DNA of 31,644 bases from Silene noctiflora. Lineage: Eukaryota; Streptophyta; Magnoliopsida; Caryophyllales; Caryophyllaceae. Numbering within the stretch: the first letter of the stretch is position 1; each line of letters begins with the position of its first letter. The DNA is taken from NCBI GenBank assembly GCA_009801015.1, contig VHZZ01007706.1, positions 6,386-38,029 of the forward strand, given 5' to 3'. A model generated the notes under the pieces. The model did not search any database and had not been told where the DNA came from. It saw only the letters and a program-made list of their open reading frames with translations. This document shows positions 1 to 9,542 of this stretch, one piece after another. Position numbers and translations under genes: made by a program.

Positions 1-144
1 GCACATTTCCTACAAAACATACTTGAGCACACAATTTGTACTAGAAACACAATATTAGCTTAAAATCACTTTGTCAAGTTCTAAATAACAAGTAAAACAA
101 AGCTAATTATTAGGGGTAAAGATGAATAAAAATATTACTTATCA
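1..144 (-). mobile_element. End of a TGATAA-type LTR sequence, cut by the window edge
   Basis: This stretch matches 29590-29729 in the same orientation, including the shared words acaaaacat, aatattagct, gctaatat/attaggggt and the terminal ttatca. Read on the minus strand it starts TGATAA, like the better-preserved copy at 28297-29729. It is therefore a second, diverged copy of the same non-coding LTR-type sequence, of which only the first ~144 bases (minus orientation) lie in the window. No coding potential is seen. The insertion site looks to be inside the gypsy LTR remnant that follows. The other end is outside the window, so no target duplication can be tested. Confidence 0.6.
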
Positions 145-397
145 CTTTGTTGCACGGGCTTGGAGGGCAATCACCGTAGTATCTTTCCGCTGCGTCGTTT
201 GAGTCTTTTTAGTTTGAGATTTGTAATTTGGATAAGACGNTGTATCTTTGTTTGGCTTTTGGACTTTGTAACTTTTAAACACTTTATTAAATGTTTCATT
301 ATTGTCTTATGCATATCATTGCCTCGGGAGACCGAGATGGTAGCATCTTTGTACCTAAGGTGGACTCATAAGGCACTTTGAGTATGGGGGTGTTACA
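145..397 (+). mobile_element. 3' end of a Ty3/gypsy LTR, remnant
   Basis: The last ~100 bases resemble the end of the LTR at 3634-5094: both carry ccgagatggtagca, a run like aaggtg/aaggca, and the terminal atgggggtgttaca. By eye they are roughly three-quarters identical there and less upstream. It is probably the remaining tail of a left LTR of the same broad family but a different subfamily or an old copy. It lies directly next to pol sequence. One single-base N is at 240. Confidence 0.5.
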
Positions 398-402
398 GAA
401 AG

Positions 403-3400
403 GTTATCCTATGATTTTATGCCAAGTGAAAGATAGTAGGATAGAGGAGCCATCATCTATGGAGATACCTGTGGTGGGGGAGTTCGGGGATGATTTTCCA
501 GATGAGATACCGGGGTTACCACCGCAGAGGGATATCGATTTCAGTGTGGAGTTAAAGCCGGGGACGAGACCTATCTCTAAGGCCCCGTACTGTATGGGTC
601 CTAAGGAACTTGCGGAATTGAAGAATCGATTTGATGAATTGATCGAGAAGGGATACATTTGACCTAGTGTATCGTCTTAGGGTGCTCCAGTTCTATTTGT
701 GAATAAGAAGGATGGCAGTTTGAGGTTGAACCATGTGACGGTGAAGAACGGGTATCCTTTACCGAGGATTGATGATTTCTTTGACCAGTTGAGTGGGGCT
801 GGGGTGTTTTCTAAGATTGATCTGAGGTCGGGGTACGATCGGCTGAGGATCCTGGATGAGGACATACCGAAGACAGCTTTTCGATCGAGGTATGGTCACA
901 ATGAGTATGTGGTAATGCCGTTCGGGTTGACTAATGCACCAACAGTTTTCATGGACTTAATGAACCGGGTTTTCAGTCAGTTCTTGGATCCGTTTGTGGT
1001 GGTCTTCATNATGCCGTTCGGGTTGACTAATGCACCAACAGTTTTCATGGACTTAATGAACCGGGTTTTCAGTCAGTTCTTGGATCCGTTTGTGGTGGTC
1101 TTCATTGATGACATTCTAGTCTATTCTAAGACTAGAGAGGAGCATCTGAGACTGGTATTGCAAACTCTGCGCGATAACTAGTTGTATGCTAAGTTGTCCA
1201 AGTGTGAGTTTTGGCTCGAGAAGGTGGTCTTTCTGGGCCATGTGATCTCTAAAGATGGGATAATTGTTGATCCTACCAAGATAGAGGCGGTGTCTAAATA
1301 GGAAGCACCAAAGAATGTAGCTGAGGTACGGAGTTTCTTGGGTTTAGCTGGGTACTACAGGAGGTTCGTAAAGGATTTATCGAAGATAGCTCGAGCTCTG
1401 ACAACTTTGGTGAGGAAATAGAACAAGTTTCGCTAGGATGAGAGTTGTGAGATGGCGTTCCAAACCTTAAAGGGGCGTTTGACTACAGCTCCTGTCTTAG
1501 CTTTGCTAGAGGGAAGTGAGAATTTTGGGGTTTACACGGATGCTTCAAAGAATGGGTTGGGTTGTGTGTTGATGCAGAATGGGAAGGTTATCGCTTATGC
1601 TTCGAGAAAACTCAAGACTTATGAGGAGAAATATCCTACTCACGACCTAGAGTTAGGTGCTGTGGTTTTTGCTTTGAAAATTTGAAGGCGCTACCTTTAT
1701 GGGGTGACTTTTAAGATGTTTTCAAATCATAAAAGCTTGAAATACATTTACACCCAAAAGGAGCTGAATATGCGTCAGAGGTGATAGATGGAGCTGATCG
1801 GTGACTATGATATCGAGATAATCTATCATGAGGGGAAAGCTAATGTTTTTGCCAATGCTTTGAGTCGAAAGAGTGTGCATTCTTTATGTACAGCTATGTC
1901 ACTTATGCGACTCAAGGATGAGGTAAATAGGATGGGGATTCACATGATTCGAATAGGGGATACTCTTGGGGACTTAACAGTGGAACCTGAACTTTATGAG
2001 GAAATCAAGAATAAGAAAACTGATGATCCTAAGATCCGAGAGTGGAGCGATGGGGTGGAGAAGGGAACTGTTTTGAGGTTTTCCATTCATGCTGATGGGA
2101 GTGTTCGTTTCGATGGGAGATGGTGTGTACCTAATGATGTTGAGCTGAGGAAGATGATCATGACTGAGGCTCATTGCACTCCTTATTAAGTGCATCCAGG
2201 TGGTGATAAACTTTACAAGGATTTGAAGAAGACTTTTTGGTGGCCTGGGATGAAAAGGGAGACTGCAGAGTGAGTGGCTAGATGTTTGACCTGTCAAAGG
2301 GTCAAAGGGGAGTAGCGAAGACCGCAAGGTAAGATCCAGTCACTTGAGCTACCTGAGTGGAAGTGGGAATCTATTTCTATGGATTTTATTGTAGGGTTTT
2401 CGAGGACGCAGCAGGGCAACAATATGATTTGGGTGATTGTAGATCGACTGATGAAGTCGTCTTATTTCAGTCCAATGACAGATACTTGGAGTAAGCTACA
2501 GCTAGCCAATTGGTACAGGAAGAATGTGGTCCGGTTACATTGTGTACCGAAGGATATTGTGTTAGATCGAGATGCACGGTTCATATCTAAATTTTGGCAG
2601 GAGTTGCAGGAATTGATGGGTAGTACACTAAAGATGAGTATAGTCTTTCATCCTGCAACAGATGGGCAAATTGAGCGGACTATCAAGACTTTAGAGGATA
2701 TGCTGAGAGCTTGTGTTATGGAATTTGGGGCAGCTGGAAGGAGAGATTGGAATTGATCGAATTTTCCTATAACAGCAGTTTCCACACCAGTATTGGAATG
2801 GCACCGTTTGAGGCTTTTTATGGGAGGAAATGCAGGAGTCCTATTTGTTGGGGTGATAGTGCTGAGGCTGTGGTTCTAGGACCACAGATGGTGCAGGATA
2901 TGATTAAGCAAGTACATTTGATTCGATAAAAAGATGAAAGAAGCTCAATACCGCCAAAAGAGCTATGCCGACTTGCATCGCAAGGACATCGAGTTTCAGG
3001 TGGGTGACAAGGTTATCTTTAAAGTATCACCTATACGGGGTGTTATGCATTTTGGCAAGAGAGGTAGGTTGAGCCAGAAGTTTATAGCTCCTTATGAGAT
3101 TTTGGATCGGATTAGTGAGGTAGCTTATCGCTTGGCGTTGCCTCCAGCTTTAGACCGTGTACATAATATATTTTATGTGTCTCAACTCCGGATGTACGTG
3201 AGTGATCGTTCTCGTGTACTAGAGGTTGAGAACATTGAGTTGGATGAGTCCTTGACTTACTTGGAGGTGCCAAAAGAAACCGTGGACCGTAAGGTACGAA
3301 AGACTAGAAATGGTGAGACAGTGTTGCTGAAGATGTTATGGACCAATCATAATGTCGAAGAAGCAACTTGGGAAGCGGAGAAAGCGATGAAGGAGCGGTA

Positions 3401-3443
3401 TCCAAATCTCTTTGATCAGGTATGGTTGGTTATGGGGACGTAA
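403..3443 (+). pseudogene. pol: Chromovirus A pol remnant (RT, RNase H, integrase, chromodomain-like end)
   Basis: Fossil polyprotein remnant. Reverse transcriptase covers roughly 440-1400 (recognition words [10 protein letters not shown] and [10 protein letters not shown]). RNase H is at about 1450-1690 ([15 protein letters not shown]). Integrase lies at roughly 2180-2900 (core word HPATDGQ and the plant gypsy word APFEAFYGRKCRSP). A chromodomain-like C-terminus ends near 3410 with WEAEKAMKERYPNLF. Family knowledge: these domains copy the element's RNA into DNA, remove RNA from the hybrid, and insert the DNA into chromatin, with the chromodomain biasing the target. Here the region is broken in many places (about ten) and is not a gene. 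Confidence 0.85.
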
Positions 3444-3620
3444 CCATGTTCTTTTTAGGGAGGTAGGAGGTGAACGCATGCGTTTTGAGACGGTTTTGAG
3501 TCAGTTTTCATATGTGTTTCGGGTTGGTTTGGTTATGGTTGAGTATGTTTTAACTTGGGGTCAGTTTTTGTGTCGTTTTTATCAGGTATGGGTTTGAACT
3601 TCGGGGACGAAGTTCATTTT

Positions 3621-3630
3621 AAGGAGGGAA
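3621..3630 (+). other. Polypurine tract of chromovirus A
   Basis: The purine run aaggagggaa lies three bases before the TGTAATACATC start of the 3' LTR. In this family the tract primes plus-strand DNA synthesis. Chromovirus B has the same type of tract (aaaaggagggaag) before its own 3' LTR. Confidence 0.75.
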
Positions 3631-3663
3631 TATTGTAATACATCGGATTTGTGACCCTAGGTT

Positions 3664-3823
3664 ACCCGGCCGAGTGGGGGCTACTCGACCGAGTAGCTAG
3701 TTTGGATGTTATGTCAGTATTCTGTTCGTTGAGGACTCGAGCGAGTGTGAGAGAACTCGGTCGAGTGAGGCGTACTCGATCGAGTGTGTCTTACTCGGTC
3801 GAGTGTCCCATACTCGACCGAGT
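3664..3823 (+). repeat. Seven palindromic 12-mers, about 19-bp period, in LTR U3
   Basis: Near-perfect dyads of the form ACTCGRYCGAGT start at 3664, 3683, 3735, 3755, 3774, 3793 and 3812. Variants include ACTCGACCGAGT, ACTCGGTCGAGT, ACTCGATCGAGT and ACTCGAGCGAGT. The last five are spaced 19-20 bp. The cluster ends 33 bp before the TATA box, where enhancer or transcription-factor sites of an LTR promoter would lie. Every unit holds two CG dinucleotides. Whether a protein binds them is unknown. Confidence 0.9.
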
Positions 3824-3856
3824 GTCCGATTCGTTACGGGTTTTTACGCGCTTTGA

Positions 3857-3864
3857 TATAAATA
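3857..3864 (+). promoter_or_regulatory. TATA box of the chromovirus A LTR
   Basis: The word TATAAATA, followed by gaacttgag, is the only well-placed TATA box in this LTR. It lies 223 bp inside the LTR and just downstream of the palindrome cluster. Transcription would be expected to start about 30 bp further on, near 3890. Confidence 0.65.
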
Positions 3865-4571
3865 GAACTTGAGGCAGTGATTATTTATCTTTTTATTCTA
3901 AAACATTATCAAAGCACTTTTTGCACTCAAACGACGTAACACTGCTCATTTTTACTTTCTATCAATCCAAAGGCGTTTACTCATAGTTCGTTGAGGATTT
4001 TCACACCTTTGTCCTTGTAATCAATTGGGTAAGTCGTTGATCTAGTCTTTGATAGTTTTATGGTACGATAGTGAAACCCTAATTAGAGTATTTGGGGGTT
4101 TCGATATTTGATTGCCTTTATTCGTTGTGTTAATTCGTTAATTATGTTATAGAAGGATACTTCGTAGAAGAAGCCTTTTGATTTCCTTGTTGTGCTTATC
4201 GGAATTGCTTATCAGGTAGGATTTTCCTACTCAGTTGACTATGGAATAATATATGTATCGATGTGATGATCTTGTTAATGCCTTCTGATATTCGTGATAT
4301 GATTATTATATGGATGTGATTGTTGGAGTTTGGAGATGATATTGTGAGCCATTGCGAGAGATGGTCTCCCCTCATTGTTCGCCTCTTGCGTTCTCTCGAC
4401 GCAAGGGAGATGTGCACATTCATGGAATGGGTTTGCTCTTGTGTGAGCGGGGATTTTGGTGGTAAGACTGCGGTTCCCATTGGCGGCGTGGATTACCTAT
4501 TGCGAAGGGTAATCTGGCAGGGCTACACACCTTGGTGTGTAGTCGGTTACTGGTTACTATGGAGTTTGGAT

Positions 4572-4762
4572 ATGGTGGTTTCTGGTTACATTGGATGTTC
4601 TTTTTATGTAATGATATGGTATGTTATTTTACAGTTGACTGACCCCGTTTCTGTTTTTAAAACTGTNATGGTGGTTTCTGGTTACATTGGATGTTCTTTT
4701 TATGTAATGATATGGTATGTTATTTTACAGTTGACTGACCCCGTTTCTGTTTTTAAAACTGT
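4572..4762. other. Assembly artefact: 95-bp exact duplication around a single N
   Basis: Bases 4572-4666 and 4668-4762 are identical over 95 bp and are separated by one N at 4667. This is the signature of two contigs whose overlapping ends were placed side by side rather than merged. It should not be read as a biological tandem repeat. Confidence 0.9.
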
Positions 4763-5992
4763 GGTGATCCATTCGGGGATGGTGAGCAGTTGGCTTAGCA
4801 TGTGATGGTGATCATTGTTGTTGATATTACCGCGGGACTGGAAAGGGACAGAGTCATCACCAGTTGTAGTCGTTTAGCTTCCGCATACTTTTGATACTTA
4901 TTTTTATAATACAATTTGGAGTTTTGGTTGTATTCGTATTTTGGAGACATGTAATCAGTTATTTAATCTTTACCTTTAAATTATGTTTCATTATGGTTTC
5001 TATGATGTGCACTACATCGGGTAACCGAGATGGTAGCACCTCCATGTCTTAAGGTAGTCCTTAGTAAGGTGCCTTTGGATATGGGGGTGTTACATATATA
5101 CTATTCGGGCTTTCCTAATTCTGTTCAGGAACAGACAAGCCCAAGAGAGAACACAGCAATAGCTGTGCCTTCAGGAAGGGTCGCAACTCTTGCTGAACCT
5201 TGTCCTCGAGCTTGTTTCCTGCAGTCTTTTACGAAAGGATTCATAATCCGGTTTTTGTTAATATTTCCTATTCCAATAGGATTTTGAAGACCTTTTTTTC
5301 GGAAAATTGACTTTCCTTATCATAATTGATGTCCATACCAATCAAGTTCGCATTTCGAGGCAGTCGCTCCCGATGCATACTTACCCATTTCATTTTCAGT
5401 TTCATTTTAGGGGGAAGCACTCCTCCGCCGTCGTTTCATTTTATAACATTTTCTATAACTCTTTATTTTATTTCAAATTTTTTCAAACTTATTCATTTCC
5501 ATTTTTCTTTTTTTTTTTAGGGGGAAGCACTCCCGTCTTTAGTCGCGCACATCACTGTCCACTCACTTTTGGACATTTTTTTTTCTTTTTTGTTTTCTCG
5601 ATTCGACTGAAGTTCACATTTTTAGCCATTTTAACTTTTAATTACATGTTTATATTCATTTTTATACTTTTGTTTAGTTGCTTTTAATCTGCGTAAATTT
5701 CGGCAGCATAACGACGTAAGTGGTCACTATGCCAAACCTGTTTCCAAGCTAACCTGCAGGTACAAGTTTCATCTACACCCAATAGCAGCAAAGGCACGTA
5801 GGACCATATATATACATACCAAAAGTACAAAATATACATAAAGGCTCGAGCTCATGCCCGAGAACAAAATAAATTCAAAAGGTACAAAAAGAAGTGACGC
5901 TCTGATGTACCATCTGTTGCTGCGATTGTTAGTTCAAGGGAGTTTCTGATTGACTTTTCCAAACTTGACGGTCTTAAATCGATGTTGGCTGT

Positions 5993-6076
5993 GGAGCGCA
6001 CTCCGTCTATCCCTATGATTTCTAAAGTACCAACGGAGCACACTCCGTATATCCCTATGATTTCTAAAAGTACCAA
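5993..6076. repeat. Two-copy 41/42-bp tandem repeat
   Basis: Units 5993-6033 and 6035-6076 share ggagc.cactccgt, tatccctatgatttctaaa and gtaccaa, with only a few differences. The block lies just downstream, in antisense sense, of the ORF remnant at 6136-6381. It looks like a local duplication. Confidence 0.85.
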
Positions 6077-6135
6077 TGATGATTGTGGGCATGGATGTTT
6101 CCCATGGATCACCAACCCACTAGGATCCTCACCGC

Positions 6136-6381
6136 TCAGTACAATAAGTGGCTCTCCGCGGCCCAAATGAGATGCTGAGCATCCCATTTGTCAGCCCACT
6201 CAAGCGCTCTAGCAGGCTGACGGCCACCTCTCCTAAGGCTCGCCCTCCAGGGCAGCTCCTCCTCCACCGCCTCATCCTCCTGGACGCCCGTGCCCACCAC
6301 AAGGGCTGAGGATGTTTCAAGGTCAACGTCCATGAAGTCACGTTCGGACGTCGAAGGAATATCCACTGCAAAAGTGAGCAT
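6136..6381 (-). pseudogene. Antisense extra-ORF remnant of the Tat-like element
   Basis: Minus-strand reading of 81 residues starting MLTFAVDIP, with an acidic stretch (VQEDEAVEEELP) and the end EWADKWDAQHLIWAAE. The DNA here is markedly more GC-rich than its surroundings, as expected of former coding sequence. A splice-acceptor-like cttttgcag lies at its 5' end, and minus-strand leader-like DNA with aaaccctaatttcaat-type words lies at 6400-7010. Tat elements are known to carry extra ORFs in antisense orientation between pol and the 3' LTR, and this one fits that position. The product is not recognised. It is treated as a broken remnant. Confidence 0.35.
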
Positions 6382-7391
6382 TCTAAGTCATTTCGAGTCA
6401 TTTCGGGCTATTTTTAGGCCGTTTTCGAGCTAATTTCGAATCATTTCGAGTTTGTTTCATAACAAAATGGAAAAGTACATTATACTACGTTCCAACGTAT
6501 CTTAAGCATGCCTAATGACGACGATGAGTCGAAAATTCGGCAGCATTTCGCTATAAACAGCCTAAACCAACACAAAAAGTGTCCCGGAGGAGCAGTCACA
6601 AACTGAAATTGCGACATAATAGCAAGTTTACCCATAATCCAAGGGTTCCAAAACATCAAGTTTCATCGATTTCCGACTACGGTAATTTTCAAGCCATTTA
6701 AGCGGTTTTAGCCTAAAACCGTCACATTTTGCTACCATTTCTTCAATACTTGACGAAAATTCGAAATAAACACATTGTTGTGATCTTAGCGAGTTATACT
6801 ACTCAATTCTAATGCCAATTTCAAGGAACAAATTCGTTTGAGGAAAAAGCCCCAAATTTTCGACATATTGGGCACATAAACCCTAATTTCAATACTAAAA
6901 TCAAGCTACAAATGCAATTAAAGCAAAGGACGAGATGCATACCTAGATTAGTCATAGTCTAGGGCGAGTTTTAATCGATCAAATGATGGTGATTGATGAA
7001 GATTTTGAGTTTTTGTGTGTTATTACAAAATGAAATATCGAAATAGAATGAGGCACTGTATCGCGCCTGATTCCAGATTTTAACAGACCTCGACAAGCTC
7101 AGGAGAAAACGCACCATATGCTCCGCCCCTTCCTGAGATCGCAGCTCTTACTACGCCCTTTCCCCAGCAAGTTTCTTGCTCTCAGGTCGTTACAAGTTCG
7201 TTACTTGTGAGTCCTACCTCTATTCATATTGTTTGAAACGTTTTTTTACGCGTTTCGAGGTATTTTCGCAAATTATTTTCTACGGGTATATTTTCCCGTC
7301 AGATTTACCTTCTCCCCAGTAGATTGTACACGTTTCTTCCTTAGCGAGAGTACATTGTCGTATACAGCCTGTGTATTCTTCGATCAACAAG

Positions 7392-7665
7392 ATTTGCTTC
7401 CAACTAATGCGAGCTTATTCTCTTAGACGGTTCTCGAAAAGTCCGTCCCATTATTATCTTCTCAGCAGTTTCTACCAACATCCTGTTGCGAATATGCTTC
7501 CAACTAATGTAAGCAGATACAAACCTCAACCTATTTTTCGCAAAGTTTGTCGAATTTGCTTCCAACTAGTGCAAGTAGATTCAAACCTCGAGTTTCTCTA
7601 GAATTTGTTTCCAACCAATGCAAGCAGATTCAAACGTCAACTTATTTTTGCCAAGTTACTCTCAC
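7392..7665 (+). repeat. Tandem repeat in the 3' untranslated region of the Tat-like element
   Basis: Four imperfect units beginning atttgcttccaactaatg start at 7392, 7492, 7553 and 7603. The later three continue with gcaagcagattcaaacctca-like sequence. Spacing is about 50-61 bp, apart from a longer first interval. Variable tandem repeats just before the 3' LTR are a known trait of Tat elements and a known source of satellite DNA. Confidence 0.75.
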
Positions 7666-7955
7666 CAGCGGTTTCAGAAAAACCGTTCGCATTTCTCTAG
7701 CATCTCCTGCTGTCTGCGTCCTGTTATTCCTCACAGAGTTTCAGGTATGATTTTTTCTTATGGATGGCGAGCTTCCTTACGTAGTCTACTGGACTTTAAA
7801 CGACCCTCCCTGGAAGTCGAAAGACTCTAAAATGTTCCCGACGACAGGTCCTTGGTTTAGTCCCCTTGAACCGCCTCGCGTCGCCATAGTTTTCATGTTG
7901 TAATCTTCGATTAACCCGGGGGCTATACTTTGACTTTCGCCTTGTCGAAGCCTTC

Positions 7956-7967
7956 AAAGTGGGGGCT
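7956..7967 (+). other. Polypurine tract before the Tat-type LTR
   Basis: The run aaagtgggggct directly precedes TGTAGATAACTC, the start of the long LTR. A second gggggct block at 7918-7924 is similar. Tat elements commonly show a G-rich tract of this kind before the 3' LTR. Confidence 0.55.
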
Positions 7968-8028
7968 CTGTAGATAACTCTGCACCCTTCGCCAAAAACC
8001 CAGTAATGATTGGGCCGAATGTTTGATA

Positions 8029-9218
8029 CACTACAAGAAAACATGGCTCGGGCGACTGTTTTAGGCGACTGAAGATAGTCGCTAAAACGAAATTGGCGAC
8101 TGAAAGTAGTCGCCCTATCCCAGTCGCAGGCNCTAGTCGCCTATTTCGATTCGGGCGACTGAATTCAGTCGCCAAAATTGGCGACTGCTTTATTAGTCGC
8201 CACCTGGACAATATGGCGACTGAAAGTAGTCGCCAAATTGGNGACTGATAACAGTCTCTAAANACATTTTTTCAGTCGCCAATTTTGGCATTAAAAAAAT
8301 AAAAAAAATCCACAAATGTGAAACAATAAAGCTCGAAAGCGAAAAAAACATGGCAGCAATAAGTTTATATTTACTAAAAAGAGTCACGTATCTAATCAAC
8401 ACCATTGATATTAACAACAATAATANGATTAAAATTTGTGTATCATTGATATATACTCCCAACATTTACANGATTANAATTTGGGTATCATTTACTAAAA
8501 TGGAGCCACATTTCTATACTATATTTACATTATATTAAATTTACATTACATTATAATCAAATTTAATATAAAACTACGAATTCGACACCATCGAGATTAA
8601 CAACAACTTAGAAAAATACAGAAAAACCAAATTTTGCTCGTCGAACACCGCCTCCCTTTCCTCGATTTTCTCCTTTGTGACATGTTGGTCGTGCTCCTTT
8701 TGCACCCACTACAACAATATTTTTTGAGGTAAAATCGGTTTCAATTTAAGATCTTAATGAAGGAGATGAAGTTGGTTTTTTTTGGGGTTAGCAGGTAAAC
8801 AAAGTTTCAAGAATTTTTTTTTTCTAGGTAGAGAAAGTCAGAAACCACATAATAAGGGAAAAAAAATAAAGAAAGAGAGATAAAGTATGTGGGTGATACA
8901 TAAGGGAGGCGTGACGTATTGGCTGTGTAAAGAAGGTGGGTGATATATGAGGGAGGTGAGATCTATTTGGTTTTTGAGTGAGTTTTTCACTCGGGCAACT
9001 GAAAATGGCGACTGACTTAATTCAGTTGCTAATTTGGCGACTGTTTTCAGTCGCCAAAATTGAAAAGGTAGTCGCCCGTTCAAAGTAATGTATGGAACCA
9101 GATAGTCGCCAATTTGGCGACTACCTTCAGTCGCCCGAATTGAATTTCAGTCGCTAAATTGGCGACTGTTTCAAGCTGTCGACTTTGATAGTCGCCCGAA
9201 ACTAGAATTCTTGTAGTG
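8029..9218. mobile_element. Non-autonomous CACTA (En/Spm) transposon
   Basis: The left end is CACTACAAGAAAAC and the right end reads GAATTCTTGTAGTG, so the termini are inverted CACTACAAGAA. A 3-bp target duplication, ATA, flanks it exactly (8026-8028 and 9219-9221). The element is 1190 bp and has no transposase. Both subterminal zones (8050-8280 and 8995-9200) are packed with GGCGACT/AGTCGCC words, many arranged as small dyads. The interior 8290-8990 is AT-rich and non-coding. Family knowledge: CACTA transposase binds short subterminal repeats and makes 3-bp duplications. Six single Ns lie within it (8132, 8242, 8263, 8426, 8471, 8477). It sits inside the Tat LTR. Confidence 0.92.
8051..8280. 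repeat. Left subterminal GGCGACT repeat zone of the CACTA element
   Basis: About ten copies of GGCGACT or its complement AGTCGCC occur in 230 bp. Several pair as dyads: 8095-8114 and 8215-8234 both read GGCGACTGAAAGTAGTCGCC, with perfect 7-bp arms, and 8154-8173 reads GGCGACTGAATTCAGTCGCC. The right end (8995-9200) holds a matching zone. These are the expected transposase-binding motifs of the family. Confidence 0.88.
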
Positions 9219-9542
9219 ATATATGAAGCGATAATATGACATCTCATTAATTCGTCGACAAATGATTGCCTAAACAATCGTGGCAACTCCTTTATTGTCA
9301 TGTACGTGCCATTACGGTCGTTTTGACAATAATTAGAGTGCATTTGGAGCCCGGGTCAGAAACCGTCTTCATTTTTAGAAACCGTCTTCATTTTCTCAAA
9401 AACCGTTTCAAATCTAAGCCGGGATATTTCTATAAGTCCTAAATAATATCTAAATATTTTAATATTTCGAAAATATCATGTTTTGACGGAATAAGGAAAA
9501 CAAATCCTTTCCAAACTCTAAAAACGCGTAAAATCTTTGATG

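Larger units (their letters stand above)
398..5094 (+). mobile_element. Broken Ty3/gypsy chromovirus A (pol + 3' LTR)
   Basis: A fossil LTR retrotransposon in plus orientation. Parts seen in order: reverse transcriptase, RNase H, integrase, C-terminal chromodomain-like end, polypurine tract and 3' LTR. Gag and protease are not seen. The domain order (integrase last) and the C-terminal chromodomain-like end place it in the chromovirus branch, probably near Tekay/Del. It is clearly broken, with on the order of ten breaks, and cannot be functional. No matched LTR pair is available for dating; the remaining left LTR tail is strongly diverged, so the copy is probably old. A target duplication cannot be tested. 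Confidence 0.85.
3634..5094 (+). mobile_element. 3' LTR of chromovirus A
   Basis: The LTR starts TGTAATACATC right after the polypurine tract and ends GGGGGTGTTACA. It is 1461 bp as assembled and about 1365 bp once the duplicated block around the N at 4667 is discounted. It holds a cluster of palindromic 12-mers at 3664-3823 and a TATA box at 3857. The rest is non-coding. The five bases after it are tatat; the matching left flank is not available. Confidence 0.8.
5095..7968 (+). mobile_element. Probable 3' region of a Tat-lineage Ty3/gypsy element, remnant
   Basis: No pol domain is recognisable here. The assignment rests on features known for Tat elements between pol and the 3' LTR: an antisense ORF remnant (6136-6381), tandem repeats (7392-7665), and a polypurine tract (7956-7967) leading into a long LTR. 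The same hairpin dimer found in that LTR also occurs here, at about 5148-5215 and 7094-7165, which ties the two regions together. The motif ttttagggggaagcactcc occurs twice (5405-5423, 5515-5533). Stretches 5534-5835 (T-rich) and 6402-7090 hold nothing else I recognise. The element is fragmentary. Confidence 0.45.

Noticed and set aside
3664-3823. CRISPR-like look of regularly spaced short palindromes
   Set aside because: Spacing is 19 bp with ~7-bp spacers, the site is a plant LTR promoter, and no cas genes exist here.
5307-5687. Phe-rich open frames
   Set aside because: They are produced by T-runs; composition is low-complexity and no domain is visible.
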